Assembly: GCA_023437225.1 (NCBI GenBank)
Contig: JAEZGS010000004.1
Coordinates: 23,250 to 87,249 of the forward strand
Direction: 5' to 3'
Length of the DNA: 64,000 nt
DNA from: Bacteroidota bacterium
GTDB lineage: Bacteria > Bacteroidota > Bacteroidia > Chitinophagales > Chitinophagaceae
Below the pieces are notes generated by a model. That model was given only the letters and a program-made list of their open reading frames with translations, was not told where the DNA came from and ran no database searches. Shown in pieces: positions 1 through 9,032 of the stretch. Within the stretch, counting starts at the first letter, position 1. Each line of letters starts with the position of its first letter. The position numbers and the translations under genes were made by a program.

Positions 1-887
1 GTGGGAATCAAGAACACGCCCCTTTTCGCCATTAAGGAGAGTGTGGTATCATCTACCTGGTAACCGTGTTCAATTGCATCAACTCCCGCAATCACTGCGT
101 TATGAATTGCCTGGTTATCCGTCGCATGTGCAGTGACCCTGATATTATAGCGATGTGCTTCGCGTACTATCGACCTCATTTCCTCGATTGTAAGAGCCGT
201 AACATTAGGAGTATTGTTGGAAAATATTTTGATAACATCAGCACCCTGCGTAATATTTTCACGCACCGCCTGCATGGCATCATCAACGCCTTTGACAATC
301 CGGTATTCATCGTCGATGATATGGCGATTTTTAAAAATAACTCCGGGAATCTGCCCCCCTTCTGATGAAAGGCCACGGCCAGCACATCGCATGCGTGGCC
401 CGATGACGATGCCCTCATCGATTGCCTTGCGGAGTGCAACATCTGCAAACATGCCGGAATTACCGAGATCCTGAACACCGGTGATTCCTGCCTCAAGGTA
501 TGCTTTGGCACGCGCAGCCCCGTATATCGCCCGATATGCATCTCCCTGAAGTGTGAGTGTTTTAACCAGGTCGAGCCCCGGAAACGGATTCTCAGGAAAT
601 AATATTTCTTTATACAGTAAGTGGGTGTGCGCATCGATCAAACCTGGCAATACAGTGGCATTAGACAAGTCGATCAGCTCACGGTTTGCCTTTTCATTCT
701 CGTTCAATTGCTTGAAAGACTTAACAGAAACGATCTCTGCACCATCAACAAGAATAGCCATATCATTAGCAAATGTGCCGGTTTCGCTATTGAAAAATTT
801 CCCGGCTTTGATGAGAAACTTTCCTCCGCTTTGTGCGCAAAGCAGTAGAGGAAAGAGAAAACAGAACAACACACTTAATTGCTTCAT
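1..887 (-). CDS. Secreted amidohydrolase (imidazolonepropionase/prolidase-like), C-terminus beyond window
   Basis: This is an amidohydrolase-superfamily enzyme with an N-terminal signal peptide (residues 1-18, cleavage near LLCAQ), so it probably acts in the periplasm on a cyclic amide or peptide-like substrate. The metal-binding HxH is visible at residues 87-89 (PGLIDAHTHLL), preceded by the typical small beta domain. Further in, DVIKIF (expected carboxylated lysine), RVTAHA and IEHGYQ supply the later metal ligands. The frame stays open to the left edge of the window, so about 295 residues of an expected 420 or so are present. The ATG lies 1 base after the stop of the VOC gene upstream, which suggests co-transcription. 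The family assignment is secure; the substrate is not known. Confidence 0.88.
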   Translation of the reverse strand, partial: MKQLSVLFCFLFPLLLCAQSGGKFLIKAGKFFNSETGTFANDMAILVDGAEIVSVKSFKQLNENEKANRELIDLSNATVLPGLIDAHTHLLYKEILFPENPFPGLDLVKTLTLQGDAYRAIYGAARAKAYLEAGITGVQDLGNSGMFADVALRKAIDEGIVIGPRMRCAGRGLSSEGGQIPGVIFKNRHIIDDEYRIVKGVDDAMQAVRENITQGADVIKIFSNNTPNVTALTIEEMRSIVREAHRYNIRVTAHATDNQAIHNAVIAGVDAIEHGYQVDDTTLSLMAKRGVFLIP

Positions 888-888
888 A

Positions 889-1317
889 TCAATTGTTTTT
901 TTCATTGGGCCAATGAATACAGATAGCATATCCATCGGGATCCTTAAAGCTAATAGCTCTGAAAGCATAGCCGGTTATTGATGGCGCGTCAACGTCAATA
1001 TCTTTGCTGAGGAGATATCGATAAGCCGAATCAATGTCGCGGCTTCCAAAATATAATATAACATCCTGGTGTACATTGTATCGATCGACATCCGGTTCCT
1101 GCGGGCGATTCTCCTTCTCATAAAGAGTGTTAAGCATTAAACTGATTCCGTTGTATTCTAACAGGACCCAGTCCGCATCATCATCCTCAGAAGAAGCCGA
1201 CACCACCTTGAATTGCAGGATATCTCGATAGAACTGTAGGGACCTGGCCATATCAAAGACCTGCAACAAAGGGCAGAAGCCTTCGAGCGAAAGTTGCGGT
1301 GCCTGGTTGTTTTGCAT
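889..1317 (-). CDS. VOC-fold (glyoxalase/bleomycin-resistance-like) protein
   Basis: A 142-residue single VOC (vicinal oxygen chelate) domain protein. It has the expected paired beta-alpha-beta-beta-beta modules: an opening strand with DMARSLQFYRDILQF, and a closing strand with FKDPDGYAICIHWPNE, the family's usual DPDG turn and terminal metal-ligand region. The length matches single-domain VOC proteins that act as dimers. There is no signal peptide, so it is cytoplasmic. It sits directly upstream of the amidohydrolase with a 1-base gap. VOC members include lyases, dioxygenases and antibiotic-binding proteins, and nothing here decides between them. Confidence 0.85.
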   Translation of the reverse strand: MQNNQAPQLSLEGFCPLLQVFDMARSLQFYRDILQFKVVSASSEDDDADWVLLEYNGISLMLNTLYEKENRPQEPDVDRYNVHQDVILYFGSRDIDSAYRYLLSKDIDVDAPSITGYAFRAISFKDPDGYAICIHWPNEKNN

Positions 1318-1627
1318 ATTTCATCACTGCAAGATGGAGGCAGTGAACAACAAGGTATTTATTCTGAAAGGAAGATGCAAGTGAGATAAAAGCAAACTAT
1401 TTGTTCGACGACTTTTGTTTCAAGCGGTTTCTATTAAACGTAGAATGCTGTACCATCATTTCGAGCCCGCGACCCGCAGCAGGGTCCACATACAGGTAAC
1501 AAAAGGCAAAGTCGTAGTCGTTTATCTCAGAAATTTAATACCGTCGCACCGAAAAAATAAATATCAATATCTTTTTATTGTTTTTCAATAAATATTTCTC
1601 GATATTTGATTTATAAACGCAAAACGC
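1318..1627. other. Divergent intergenic region, promoter side of the DUF2975 operon
   Basis: No gene is apparent. The right half is very AT-rich and contains two near-inverted arms, ATATCAATATC near 1561 and GATATTTGAT near 1600, just before the ATG at 1628. This is a plausible autoregulatory site for the small HTH protein of the operon, but the match is imperfect and the call is an inference. Confidence 0.3.
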
Positions 1628-2158
1628 ATGAAAACCAAAACTGAAAAGATACTGATGGCAATGACTTTCCTCGCCTATCTTGCTATCATAGGATTTTCCA
1701 TTGAATGTGGCGGCCAGATCGTATCGTTGATCATCACGCTCAATAACCCTGACTTATCCAGGAAACTATATTATGTAAATGAAGGCTTCCTGGCATTGAA
1801 GGACCACGGTTTATGGTACTATATCCTCGCGATGTCTTTGGTAATTTCCATCTCCGCATTACAGATATACGTATGGTATTGTGTTATCCAGTTGCTTTCA
1901 AAACTCAACTTAAGAAATCCGTTTTCTATGGAAGTTGCAAATAACCTCAAGGATATTAGCTATGGATTACTGAGCATATGGCTGGTAAGTGTAGTGGGAA
2001 AGATCTACATTGAATGGACAGCAAAAGCCACCGGTGAAACCCAGACAGGAATTGGTGTTGCTGACGAATTCTTTTTCATCGCCGGTATTGTGTATATCAT
2101 CGCACAAGTATTCAAGCGCGGAATTGAAATACAGGAAGAAAATCAATTAACAGTATAA
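1628..2158 (+). CDS. DUF2975 family four-helix membrane protein
   Basis: A 176-residue integral membrane protein with hydrophobic segments near residues 10-30, 60-85, 110-130 and 140-162. It has the charged C-terminal tail (GIEIQEENQLTV) typical of DUF2975 proteins. In Bacteroidota and Firmicutes this family is almost always encoded immediately before a small YozG-type HTH regulator, as here: the next gene starts 1 base after this stop. The pair probably forms a membrane-sensor and regulator unit of unknown signal. The ATG at 1628 follows an AT-rich leader and is the only sensible start. Confidence 0.85.
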   Translation: MKTKTEKILMAMTFLAYLAIIGFSIECGGQIVSLIITLNNPDLSRKLYYVNEGFLALKDHGLWYYILAMSLVISISALQIYVWYCVIQLLSKLNLRNPFSMEVANNLKDISYGLLSIWLVSVVGKIYIEWTAKATGETQTGIGVADEFFFIAGIVYIIAQVFKRGIEIQEENQLTV

Positions 2159-2159
2159 C

Positions 2160-2381
2160 ATGGCAATAATCGTGAATCTGGATGTTATGCTTGCGCGCAG
2201 GAAAATGCAATTGCAGGAGCTGGCCGAGAAAGTGGACATCACCATGGCGAATCTCTCCATATTAAAAACCGGCAAAGCAAAGGCAGTGCGCTTCAGCACG
2301 CTTGATGCGATATGCAATGCTCTGGACTGCCAGCCCGGTGATATTCTTGAATTCGTTCATGAGAAAGCAAAACGTAAATGA
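2160..2381 (+). CDS. Small XRE/Cro-family HTH regulator (YozG-like)
   Basis: A 73-residue protein that is essentially one helix-turn-helix. The HTH spans roughly residues 15-60 and ends with DAICNALDCQPGDILEF, the diagnostic C-terminal signature of YozG-like regulators that accompany DUF2975 proteins. It is a DNA-binding transcription factor, presumably controlling its own operon. Its stop overlaps the start of the next gene by 4 bases (ATGA), indicating translational coupling. Confidence 0.85.
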   Translation: MAIIVNLDVMLARRKMQLQELAEKVDITMANLSILKTGKAKAVRFSTLDAICNALDCQPGDILEFVHEKAKRK

Positions 2382-2938
2382 ACATACGCAAGGCACGAAT
2401 AGAAGATGCAGTTTCCGTAACACAATGCATTCTTGTAGCAATGCAAGATCTGTTGTTTAAATTCATTGGGGACGATGATGCGCATAAAGTGCACGACTTA
2501 ATGTTGCACTTTGTTATGCAGAAGAATAACCAGTATTCCTTTGCCAATTGCTTTGTAGCTGAACTGGATCAACAGGTTGTAGGTGCAGTCAACATCTATG
2601 ATGGAGCGCGACTAAAAGAATTAAGTGATCCCTTTATTCAATACATCCGTGAAAAATACAATCCACAATTCAATCCTGAACCCGAAACTCAGGCTGGTGA
2701 GTTCTATATCGATACACTCGGCGTCCTTCCTTTGTTCCAGGGCAAAGGAATCGGAACGCAGCTATTGCAATATGTTATCGTCGAGTATGTACAAAATGAA
2801 CATCACACACTTGGTCTGCTTGTTGACACCAACAATGATTCTGCAAAGAGATTGTACACAAGGCTCGGCTTACAAGTTGTAGCGCAGCGCAGTTTCATGG
2901 GCAAACTAATGGAGCACATGCAGATTAAACCATATTGA
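2378..2938 (+). CDS. GNAT-family N-acetyltransferase
   Basis: A 186-residue GNAT acetyltransferase. The acetyl-CoA-binding motif A is seen as LPLFQGKGIGTQLLQYV (Q/RxxGxG/A type), followed by the NDSAKRLYTRLGLQVV motif B. The N-terminal part resembles the acceptor-site half of GNATs of this size. It is cytoplasmic. It overlaps the preceding HTH gene by 4 bases and is the last gene of the DUF2975 operon. The substrate cannot be told from sequence. Confidence 0.87.
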   Translation: MNIRKARIEDAVSVTQCILVAMQDLLFKFIGDDDAHKVHDLMLHFVMQKNNQYSFANCFVAELDQQVVGAVNIYDGARLKELSDPFIQYIREKYNPQFNPEPETQAGEFYIDTLGVLPLFQGKGIGTQLLQYVIVEYVQNEHHTLGLLVDTNNDSAKRLYTRLGLQVVAQRSFMGKLMEHMQIKPY

Positions 2939-2986
2939 CTTGTTCATAGCGACAGAAGCACGTTTCATGAGTTGGAGCAGTGTTTC

Positions 2987-4459
2987 CTAGTTATTACTAA
3001 GCTCCGTCATAATCGCTTCAATATTTTTTTCATTGTCCAATATCTCTTTTTGATATTTATCTGTATGTTCCGAAATACCTTTTGACATTAACTCGTATGC
3101 GCGAATGCGAAGCTGGCAATACTGGTGCAGCTTCTCATTCCGATGTTGGATCGGATCCGGCAACCGCATCTTGCGACAACTATCTATAACTTTAAGACCT
3201 TCATTCCAAAAGTAAATACCACGTTCGCGCAGTTGAAATACAATTTCGTCGTCGGGGGTGTTTGAAGGAAGTTTGTAAATACCAAGCGCCTGCAATTCCA
3301 ATTGTTCAAATCGCTCCATTCGTTGTTCATACTTTGCAAAGTCATTCGGAAGTATGCGGAAAACAAACGAAGATCCAATGATCAGGGCTATGACGATGAC
3401 AGCGATCGATAGAAACTTCACTCGTGCCTGGCCTTGCTTCAAACCTGGAACGAAAGCATAACCAATAATTAATCCACTAATCAGTCCTCCTATATGTGCC
3501 GCATTGTCGACACTACTGCCAGGTTTCAAACCGCTTAATAAGTTATATCCAACAAACACAAGTATACTTGAAAGTAACGCTTTGCGTTGCGACTTTTCGA
3601 CAAGGTTTGTTGTGAGCAGGGCCACATAAACGCCATACATGCCGAATATTGCGCCCGAAGCACCTGCACTAATGGTAAGGTCATTCCACCAAAGACTAAC
3701 CACGCTTGCAGCCACACCACTAACAAGATATGCGGTTACGAAACGGGATTTGCCGAGCAACGGTTCAAGCAATACGCCGATATATAGCAATGCATACATG
3801 TTTAGCGCAAGGTGTAATATGCCAATGTGTAGAAAACATGCAGTAAACAATCTCCATGGCTGTCCTTCTAATGTCAGTGGCTTGAAGTTCGCACCCCATG
3901 CAATCAACTCCTGTCCTTCCGGGGTAAGGATATGCACTCCCGACATTATCATCGTGAGGAAAATGATCACGTTGAGGCCCAAAATTATCGGTGTAATGAA
4001 GTAGCCTTCAACTGGCTTAAAGAATGAGAAGAACCCACCAGCGTTTTCAGTAAGAACGCCGGCATCTGGAGCAAGTAAATCATTCTCTTTCGAAGCGAAA
4101 TCTTCTTTGAATTCGTCTAACCTTTTTGCGAGGTCCTCCTCAGTGAAAGTTGCAGCTTTATCATCGAAGGTAAGGAGGAAAGCCTCCACATTCTTCTTGT
4201 TTCGGCCCCAGTCCATCCACTGATTGCCGAGACATTCACTTTTAATATATGCTATGCCATTATCAATTCGGATCGTTATTTCTTCGCCATATGATTTCCA
4301 GGATCTTTTCGTTGAAGCAATGATGCCCGACTGGCTAATGAAATTGAAATTCCATTCGAGTGAACGCGCCGCTTCTAGTGCAACGACAAGGAAATTAAGG
4401 TTTGAAGTGTTTGCCAAGCCTATCTCCACCTCATACCTGGGGTTAAATCCAAAAGCCAT
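2987..4459 (-). CDS. Rhomboid-family intramembrane serine protease with N- and C-terminal extensions
   Basis: A 490-residue rhomboid protease. A cytosolic N-terminal domain (about 150 residues) precedes six hydrophobic helices. The catalytic serine is in GASGAIFG (Ser268), paired with His322 in AAHIGG, and the conserved HxxxxHxxxN of helix 2 is present (His211, His216, Asn220). A soluble, charged C-terminal tail of about 120 residues follows the last helix. It would cleave transmembrane substrates in the inner membrane. It stands alone, with a 121-base gap before it. The N-terminal domain is not one I recognise. An active protease is expected because both dyad residues are intact. Confidence 0.9.
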   Translation of the reverse strand: MAFGFNPRYEVEIGLANTSNLNFLVVALEAARSLEWNFNFISQSGIIASTKRSWKSYGEEITIRIDNGIAYIKSECLGNQWMDWGRNKKNVEAFLLTFDDKAATFTEEDLAKRLDEFKEDFASKENDLLAPDAGVLTENAGGFFSFFKPVEGYFITPIILGLNVIIFLTMIMSGVHILTPEGQELIAWGANFKPLTLEGQPWRLFTACFLHIGILHLALNMYALLYIGVLLEPLLGKSRFVTAYLVSGVAASVVSLWWNDLTISAGASGAIFGMYGVYVALLTTNLVEKSQRKALLSSILVFVGYNLLSGLKPGSSVDNAAHIGGLISGLIIGYAFVPGLKQGQARVKFLSIAVIVIALIIGSSFVFRILPNDFAKYEQRMERFEQLELQALGIYKLPSNTPDDEIVFQLRERGIYFWNEGLKVIDSCRKMRLPDPIQHRNEKLHQYCQLRIRAYELMSKGISEHTDKYQKEILDNEKNIEAIMTELSNN

Positions 4460-4580
4460 ATAATTGTGTTAGGGGTTGTTTAGTTTAAGGGTGTAATGTT
4501 TCCGGATCAAAAAACATCGCACACAAGCTAACAAAAACCAGGCAATTGTCGATAATTAGAAACAACTAGTCTTCGAACAT

Positions 4581-5135
4581 TTAATGGTAAGAAAGCCGCC
4601 CCTCCATAATCTTTGCTGGTGCTGTATAAGGATGTTCTTTCGACGTGCCCACTTCCATGATGTGTTGAACGTTCCACCCTTCAGATTTCAGCAGATCCGA
4701 TATCAATGATCGATGACATCGCCACCATACTGCTTCGGAACACATAAAGGCCGTCGGGGCATTCAAAGCCAGTCGCTTTAAGCGTTCTATCCCCTGTTTA
4801 AATTCTTCGGACTCCATATGATCTGCATAACCACGAAAAGCTGTATGCCGCCACGCAGTATTCGGTGAGTCTGCCAATGGCTTTCTGCGACCACCTAATG
4901 ACTCAATGTGTTCGTAACGTATGCTTTCCGCAGCAAGCGATGCGCTCAATGCTTCTTTATTAAAATGAGGAAATTTACGAGAGCCCGGAAAGTGACGCAC
5001 ATCCACAAGGGTTTTTATATTGAACGACTTCAACATCTCCAGGAATGACTCTATGGATCGCGTTGAATGACCAATTGTGTATATCGTGTTTTCAGACATA
5101 GCTTTTTTGTCTGGTAATACATACAACATTTCCAT
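4581..5135 (-). CDS. DUF488 domain-containing protein
   Basis: A 184-residue DUF488 protein. The family signature is clear: IYTIGHSTRSIESFLEML at the start, LVDVRHFPGSRKFPHFN, and the C-terminal cysteine motif AFMCSEAVWWRCHRSLI. Biochemical function in the family is uncertain; it is often found near DNA-repair or stress genes. The annotated start gives a 15-residue leader before MSENTIY, and the internal methionine at residue 14 (about 5096) is an equally good start. It is cytoplasmic. Confidence 0.87.
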   Translation of the reverse strand: MEMLYVLPDKKAMSENTIYTIGHSTRSIESFLEMLKSFNIKTLVDVRHFPGSRKFPHFNKEALSASLAAESIRYEHIESLGGRRKPLADSPNTAWRHTAFRGYADHMESEEFKQGIERLKRLALNAPTAFMCSEAVWWRCHRSLISDLLKSEGWNVQHIMEVGTSKEHPYTAPAKIMEGRLSYH

Positions 5136-5159
5136 GCCACAGTGATTTAGACATTTTTG

Positions 5160-5326
5160 TCACTTTCTCCGTAATGCATACATCGCCCACGGCATCAGCA
5201 GCAAACAAACCAGGAAGAGCGACCAAAGATTTCCCGAGAAGATATCAACAACGTTTCGCGAAGTGTGGCATTGACAATCGCAATCGCTATCATCGGCAAC
5301 CAGAACAAGAAATATCGAATTTCCAT
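5160..5326 (-). pseudogene. Frameshifted small membrane protein
   Basis: From the ATG at 5326 the frame reads a hydrophobic start (MEIRYFLFWLPMIAIAI...NATLRE) and hits a stop at codon 44. Shifting frame near 5205 continues with a second hydrophobic helix, LFLVCLLLMPWAMYALRRK, to a stop at 5160. Two membrane helices in two frames of one short stretch suggest a broken two-helix membrane protein. The product family is not recognised with certainty. A sequencing error is the main alternative. Confidence 0.35.
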
Positions 5327-5341
5327 ATAAGTAGAATTCAA

Positions 5342-6775
5342 CTAATTCGGAAGCACCATCACCACAACTCTCTTATATCTCGCAAGAGATGGTTTGCCTT
5401 TGTCTTTAACCTGCAAAATGAAATGCATCGTTTCTGCTTGCTTCACTACTGGTGCGGTTACAGGGAGGTTGTACAGGTTGCTTGCATAAGGCCGAAAACT
5501 AAAGGCACCCCGATACGTGCCCGCTTCCGGATACAGAAACCAAAGGTAACTCATCGAATCACCATCGGGATCGTAAGAACCATCTGCATTGAGATGAAAT
5601 TGCTGACCGGAACGAACAGCGAAAGAATCCGCATGTGCAAGCTTTGCAACCGGCGGATGATTTGCTTCACCGTATGCCTTGATGCACCAGTCCATTCGCG
5701 CCGCAAAATCATTTTGCATCGCCTCCCTCCATCTCCAGATTGTTGCATGGTTATTTACGTGCGATTGTGAATCAACATCCGACCAAACTGAATCGTTTGC
5801 ATTGGTCCATATGGCCCGTGTTTCCGGCTCATCTTCCGGCCAGTTATCGCGCTTGAACATCCCGGTATTGGAGTCTCTAAATTCCGGCTTATAATATTCA
5901 TAGCGACCACCCCATCCTCCAAGGTTCGGCCTTGCAGGATCACTCAAACCATTTTGTATGAGATTGAGAAAAGCCGGCGTATCGCCTTCCATTCCATAAG
6001 CAACATCAGGATACGCTGCACCGAGCGGGCCATGTCCCTGTTGAATGTTATTCGCAAGCCATTCGTTGGATACAAGCTGTTTATTCGATCCGGGAAACGC
6101 AAACGACATTCCCAGCCATGTTGCATATGTATAGTTGTAACCCGGTGTAACCACATAAAAGATATCCGGAAAGTTCTTCCGTATCCAGGGACCAGAATCG
6201 TCCTGATCGGATATGGTATAGATCCTTACCTTACGATACAACCTTTCAGCTTCACCCGCAGACTTCATATTTTTTATTTTCCAAAGCGCCTGCGCCAGCG
6301 TGTTCGGTCCGCCCCAAACGCTGAAATATACGGGTCGATCATCTGCTTTATTCAACGCTTTTATAATGAGTTCCGAACCGGGTGAATCTTTTCCTTCACC
6401 TACTCCCTCCATTCCATACACTGCAAGTCCTTTACTTACTTTAGTTCGCAACCACTCATAAGCCGGAAATCCTTTTTCATGTTTGATAAGATTTGGTTGA
6501 ACCTTATTGTATGCTTTCAAAATTTTTTCAATCGATTCTGGCGCTACGCGCGATTTCTGATGTATCGATGTTGTGGCAATCAATCCCTCTACATCAAATT
6601 GATTGGAGTAAAGTAGAAATCTTATAAGCGATTGCGCATCATCAGGGTCTGCTTCAATATCAGTTAGAACGATGACACGCGGCTTTGATGGCAATTGGGC
6701 CTCCAATTTCGCAGGCACATACAGTAGATAAACACATATAAAAAGCGTGAGACAAGTCTTGTATTTAGCAATCAT
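5342..6775 (-). CDS. Secreted DUF1593 protein (nucleoside-hydrolase-like fold)
   Basis: A 477-residue exported protein with a signal peptide (residues 1-26, ending KLEAQ). The N-terminal domain resembles inosine/uridine-preferring nucleoside hydrolases: VLTDIEADPDDAQSL at residues 36-50 supplies the calcium-binding aspartate cluster. A C-terminal immunoglobulin-like domain contains NADGSYDPDGDSMSYLWFLYPEAG. DUF1593 proteins are common in Bacteroidota glycan loci and are thought to hydrolyse glycosidic bonds of unknown substrates. A motif resembling the candidate rhamnose-locus site lies about 80-90 bases upstream (see 6849-6863). Confidence 0.88.
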   Translation of the reverse strand: MIAKYKTCLTLFICVYLLYVPAKLEAQLPSKPRVIVLTDIEADPDDAQSLIRFLLYSNQFDVEGLIATTSIHQKSRVAPESIEKILKAYNKVQPNLIKHEKGFPAYEWLRTKVSKGLAVYGMEGVGEGKDSPGSELIIKALNKADDRPVYFSVWGGPNTLAQALWKIKNMKSAGEAERLYRKVRIYTISDQDDSGPWIRKNFPDIFYVVTPGYNYTYATWLGMSFAFPGSNKQLVSNEWLANNIQQGHGPLGAAYPDVAYGMEGDTPAFLNLIQNGLSDPARPNLGGWGGRYEYYKPEFRDSNTGMFKRDNWPEDEPETRAIWTNANDSVWSDVDSQSHVNNHATIWRWREAMQNDFAARMDWCIKAYGEANHPPVAKLAHADSFAVRSGQQFHLNADGSYDPDGDSMSYLWFLYPEAGTYRGAFSFRPYASNLYNLPVTAPVVKQAETMHFILQVKDKGKPSLARYKRVVVMVLPN

Positions 6776-6848
6776 ATTTGAGCAATATTATATGGCTTAA
6801 TTCACATTATCTGATTTCACTTTGATTAGTAAGATAATTATTCTACTT

Positions 6849-6863
6849 TGTTTCATTGACCTC
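6849..6863. promoter_or_regulatory. Degenerate copy of the candidate PUL operator
   Basis: TTTGTTTCATTGACCT, ending at 6863, resembles TTTGTTTCGTGACCT upstream of SusC (ends at 36825), with one inserted base and one substitution. It lies roughly 75-88 bases before the DUF1593 start, close to the spacing seen at SusC and at the rhamnose operon. The extra bases (GAGC) of the other two copies are not kept. This is a weak call. Confidence 0.25.
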
Positions 6864-7005
6864 TCATCTCTGCCGGTAGCATACTCGGAATTCACTATCG
6901 ATTCACACAAAACATCTCGATAGATTTTGGCAGGAAGTTAGGCGATGAGATCGCATCAATCAGAATGATGCCGGAAAACAAACACATGAAGTAAGCTATT
7001 TGTAA

Positions 7006-7035
7006 AAGAGCTGAACACTCCAGGGTTCAGCTCTT
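7006..7035 (-). terminator. Intrinsic terminator of the 8535-7058 gene pair
   Basis: A perfect 11-bp stem, AAGAGCTGAAC pairing with GTTCAGCTCTT, has an 8-base loop. On the minus strand the 3' arm runs into CTCTTTTA. It lies 23 bases after the stop at 7058 and fits a rho-independent terminator. Confidence 0.7.
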
Positions 7036-7057
7036 CTTTGAACTTTCTAAGTTAACT

Positions 7058-7888
7058 CTATCTACAGACCGGTCTGTATTCGGTTTTTAAATATCCTTTC
7101 TTATTGAGATAGATTACTCCCTCTTTCTGAGTAAGCGAGAACCTGCTGCTTGATCCACGATTCGATGTGAGCACCACTACAATGCTGCCTGATTGATCGT
7201 ATAAACGCCATGTGCCATATTCTGTTTCTGTCGACGTGCCGGAAATGGACGAGCTGTATTCATAGCTGTACCTGTACCTGCCGTTGGTACAAAAGTCGTA
7301 AGTCGAAGAAGACCCACCTCCCTGTCCACCTCCATAACTGTACGAACTGAATCCCCCTTCGAGGTGATTCGATGTCAAGAGGGCCATCCATCGTTGTATT
7401 GCTTCGGAATTTGTACTTGTTGCCACTTCTTCACAAGAAGCAAGCATCGACAGCATTTTAGATTTTACAGCATCCAGGTTGGCGGGACTTGCGATGGCCA
7501 CAAACCCAATCACACCACCAGATTTTGTTTGTTTGAGTCCGCCCCAGCCCTTCGCGTTTCCATTGTTTGTAATAACCCATATGGGGGCATAAGCAGTTGA
7601 CGCAGTAATTTGATTGAGCCTTCCTGTTGTCTGTATGGTCGTGCCTCCTCCTATATCAACGCCCGACAGCAATGCCACATCATAGAAACTAATGGAATGC
7701 TCCGCATCTTCCATAATAACTATCACACTTTGCCGATCAGGTGAATAGCAACCATATCCATCTTCTTCCTGCGTGATCGTCCAACCGGCAGGTATGGTAA
7801 TGTTCATATTGAACACATCAAGGCGCGACTTCTGGGCATTTGAATAGATTGTGACAAGAACGAATATGATGATCATCGATCGCTTCAT
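7058..7888 (-). CDS. Secreted protein of unknown function with Gly/Ser-rich linker
   Basis: I do not recognise a named family. Starting at the internal methionine (MKRSMIIIFVLV) gives a clean signal peptide ending YSNAQ, so I choose 7888. The in-frame ATG at 7918 overlaps the upstream stop (TGATG) and would bury the signal peptide behind ten residues. The mature protein has a first domain of about 150 residues (MNITIPAGWTITQEEDGYGCYS... to a Cys near residue 167), a Gly/Ser-rich stretch, then a small beta-rich C-terminal domain (YGTWRLYDQSGSIVVVLTS). That last part resembles lipocalin-like repeats found in exported Bacteroidota proteins. It is co-directional with the membrane protein just upstream. 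Confidence 0.72.
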   Translation of the reverse strand: MKRSMIIIFVLVTIYSNAQKSRLDVFNMNITIPAGWTITQEEDGYGCYSPDRQSVIVIMEDAEHSISFYDVALLSGVDIGGGTTIQTTGRLNQITASTAYAPIWVITNNGNAKGWGGLKQTKSGGVIGFVAIASPANLDAVKSKMLSMLASCEEVATSTNSEAIQRWMALLTSNHLEGGFSSYSYGGGQGGGSSSTYDFCTNGRYRYSYEYSSSISGTSTETEYGTWRLYDQSGSIVVVLTSNRGSSSRFSLTQKEGVIYLNKKGYLKTEYRPVCR

Positions 7889-7917
7889 ACAGTAAAGTTT
7901 AAGTGCAACGGGTACCA

Positions 7918-8535
7918 TCAGGCCATCTCATCTTTTTTGTCATGCTTTTCAATAAACCCGAACAAGAGGATTAAAAAATTTATCGCCATGGTAATGTTGA
8001 GCAAAACGCTTTGCTTCGATTCGATGCGAGCAACGTTTAATTGTGCACTTGCCTTTTCATCGCCAAGAAGTCGCATTTTTTCAGCGACGGCAGTTTGCAA
8101 CTCGCCAGTCCTCTTAAACGCATGCATGTATGCCTGGTAAAATGTTTCAAATTCACCGTCAGTCCCTGAACTGGAAAGAGTACTGATTAAATCCTTATCC
8201 TCGTCAGGCATATCATCGACAAGACTTCCGGCGGCTTCATCATACGTTCTTATAGCACGCGAGATCTGGTCTGTAACATGTGTCATAAAAAATGGTCGCG
8301 CATGGGTCTGCCCGTTAACCGTACTTTCCATAACCGCATTCAGGTGAAGCTGCGCAAAATTGAAATTGTTTGTAGCCATAGAGTTGTAACGCAGGTAGGC
8401 TTCATGGCTCTTTTCGATGCTTCCTATCTTTCCAACCAACCGTTCTTTGTCTGCGTTAAGACTTCTGTCAATCACATTCGAAATGATGAAGACTATAACC
8501 GCCAACACCATCGGTAAATATTTTTTTAAACGCAT
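7918..8535 (-). CDS. Bitopic membrane protein, unknown function
   Basis: A 205-residue protein with one hydrophobic helix at residues 7-23 and another at about 180-196 (LLNITMAINFLILLFGFIE). Between them is a largely helical, charged domain. This topology recalls small chemoreceptor-like or four-helix-bundle periplasmic domains, but no signalling domain follows. The C-terminus is short and cytosolic (KHDKKDEMA). It is in tandem with the secreted protein at 7888. No family is recognised. Confidence 0.65.
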   Translation of the reverse strand: MRLKKYLPMVLAVIVFIISNVIDRSLNADKERLVGKIGSIEKSHEAYLRYNSMATNNFNFAQLHLNAVMESTVNGQTHARPFFMTHVTDQISRAIRTYDEAAGSLVDDMPDEDKDLISTLSSSGTDGEFETFYQAYMHAFKRTGELQTAVAEKMRLLGDEKASAQLNVARIESKQSVLLNITMAINFLILLFGFIEKHDKKDEMA

Positions 8536-8560
8536 TTATTTTTATTTGACAATGCATGGA

Positions 8561-8593
8561 AAAAGCGGGACATACGCGCGCGCATACGTCCCG
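8561..8593 (-). terminator. Intrinsic terminator of the 9032-8604 gene
   Basis: On the minus strand CGGGAC and GTCCCG pair around an alternating GC core (GCGCGCGC, with flanking TAT/ATG pairing), followed by CTTTTTCC. It lies 11 bases past the stop at 8604. The GC-alternating loop is unusual, but the U-tract makes the terminator call good. Confidence 0.65.
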
Positions 8594-8603
8594 TAGAAAT
8601 GTT

Positions 8604-9032
8604 TCAGCCTCGCGCAAAAAGCGATGTACTGTCAGCTTCAACAACGTCCGCTTCTGCAGCGAAAGCCTGGTAAACCTTGCTAACGATCAACCACTGGCCA
8701 TCTATCTTCATCAATTGAAAGTAGTTTGTATAATGATTTCCGTATGCCCATTCCTGCACGACTTCGGCAGTTGCTGCGTTCCCATCATAATGAATGCATG
8801 AAATAGTGCATGCATGCGGTTCACCGGTTTTATCCGGCGCGTCATTCGCGTCGACATAAGCGAACAAACCTTCAATAGGTGCGATGATTGACTGACCAGC
8901 GCTGCTTCCAAACATCATGGCCTGCGGGTGAAAAGCTTCACGTAATAATGCGGTATTGCCAGACTGGCAACCATCTACATACTTGTTCAATACCTTACTG
9001 ATAGCGGCAAGTTCTGAATTGCGGGAATTCAT
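8604..9032 (-). CDS. SnoaL/NTF2-like protein (putative lumazine-binding family)
   Basis: A 142-residue NTF2-like fold protein. The opening helix (LAAISKVLNKYVDGCQSGNTALLREAFHPQAMMFG) and closing strands (YTNYFQLMKIDGQWLIVSKVY) are those of the putative lumazine-binding family within the SnoaL superfamily. It is cytoplasmic and stands alone. Members are small ligand-binding or isomerase-like proteins, and the ligand here is unknown. Confidence 0.82.
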   Translation of the reverse strand: MNSRNSELAAISKVLNKYVDGCQSGNTALLREAFHPQAMMFGSSAGQSIIAPIEGLFAYVDANDAPDKTGEPHACTISCIHYDGNAATAEVVQEWAYGNHYTNYFQLMKIDGQWLIVSKVYQAFAAEADVVEADSTSLFARG

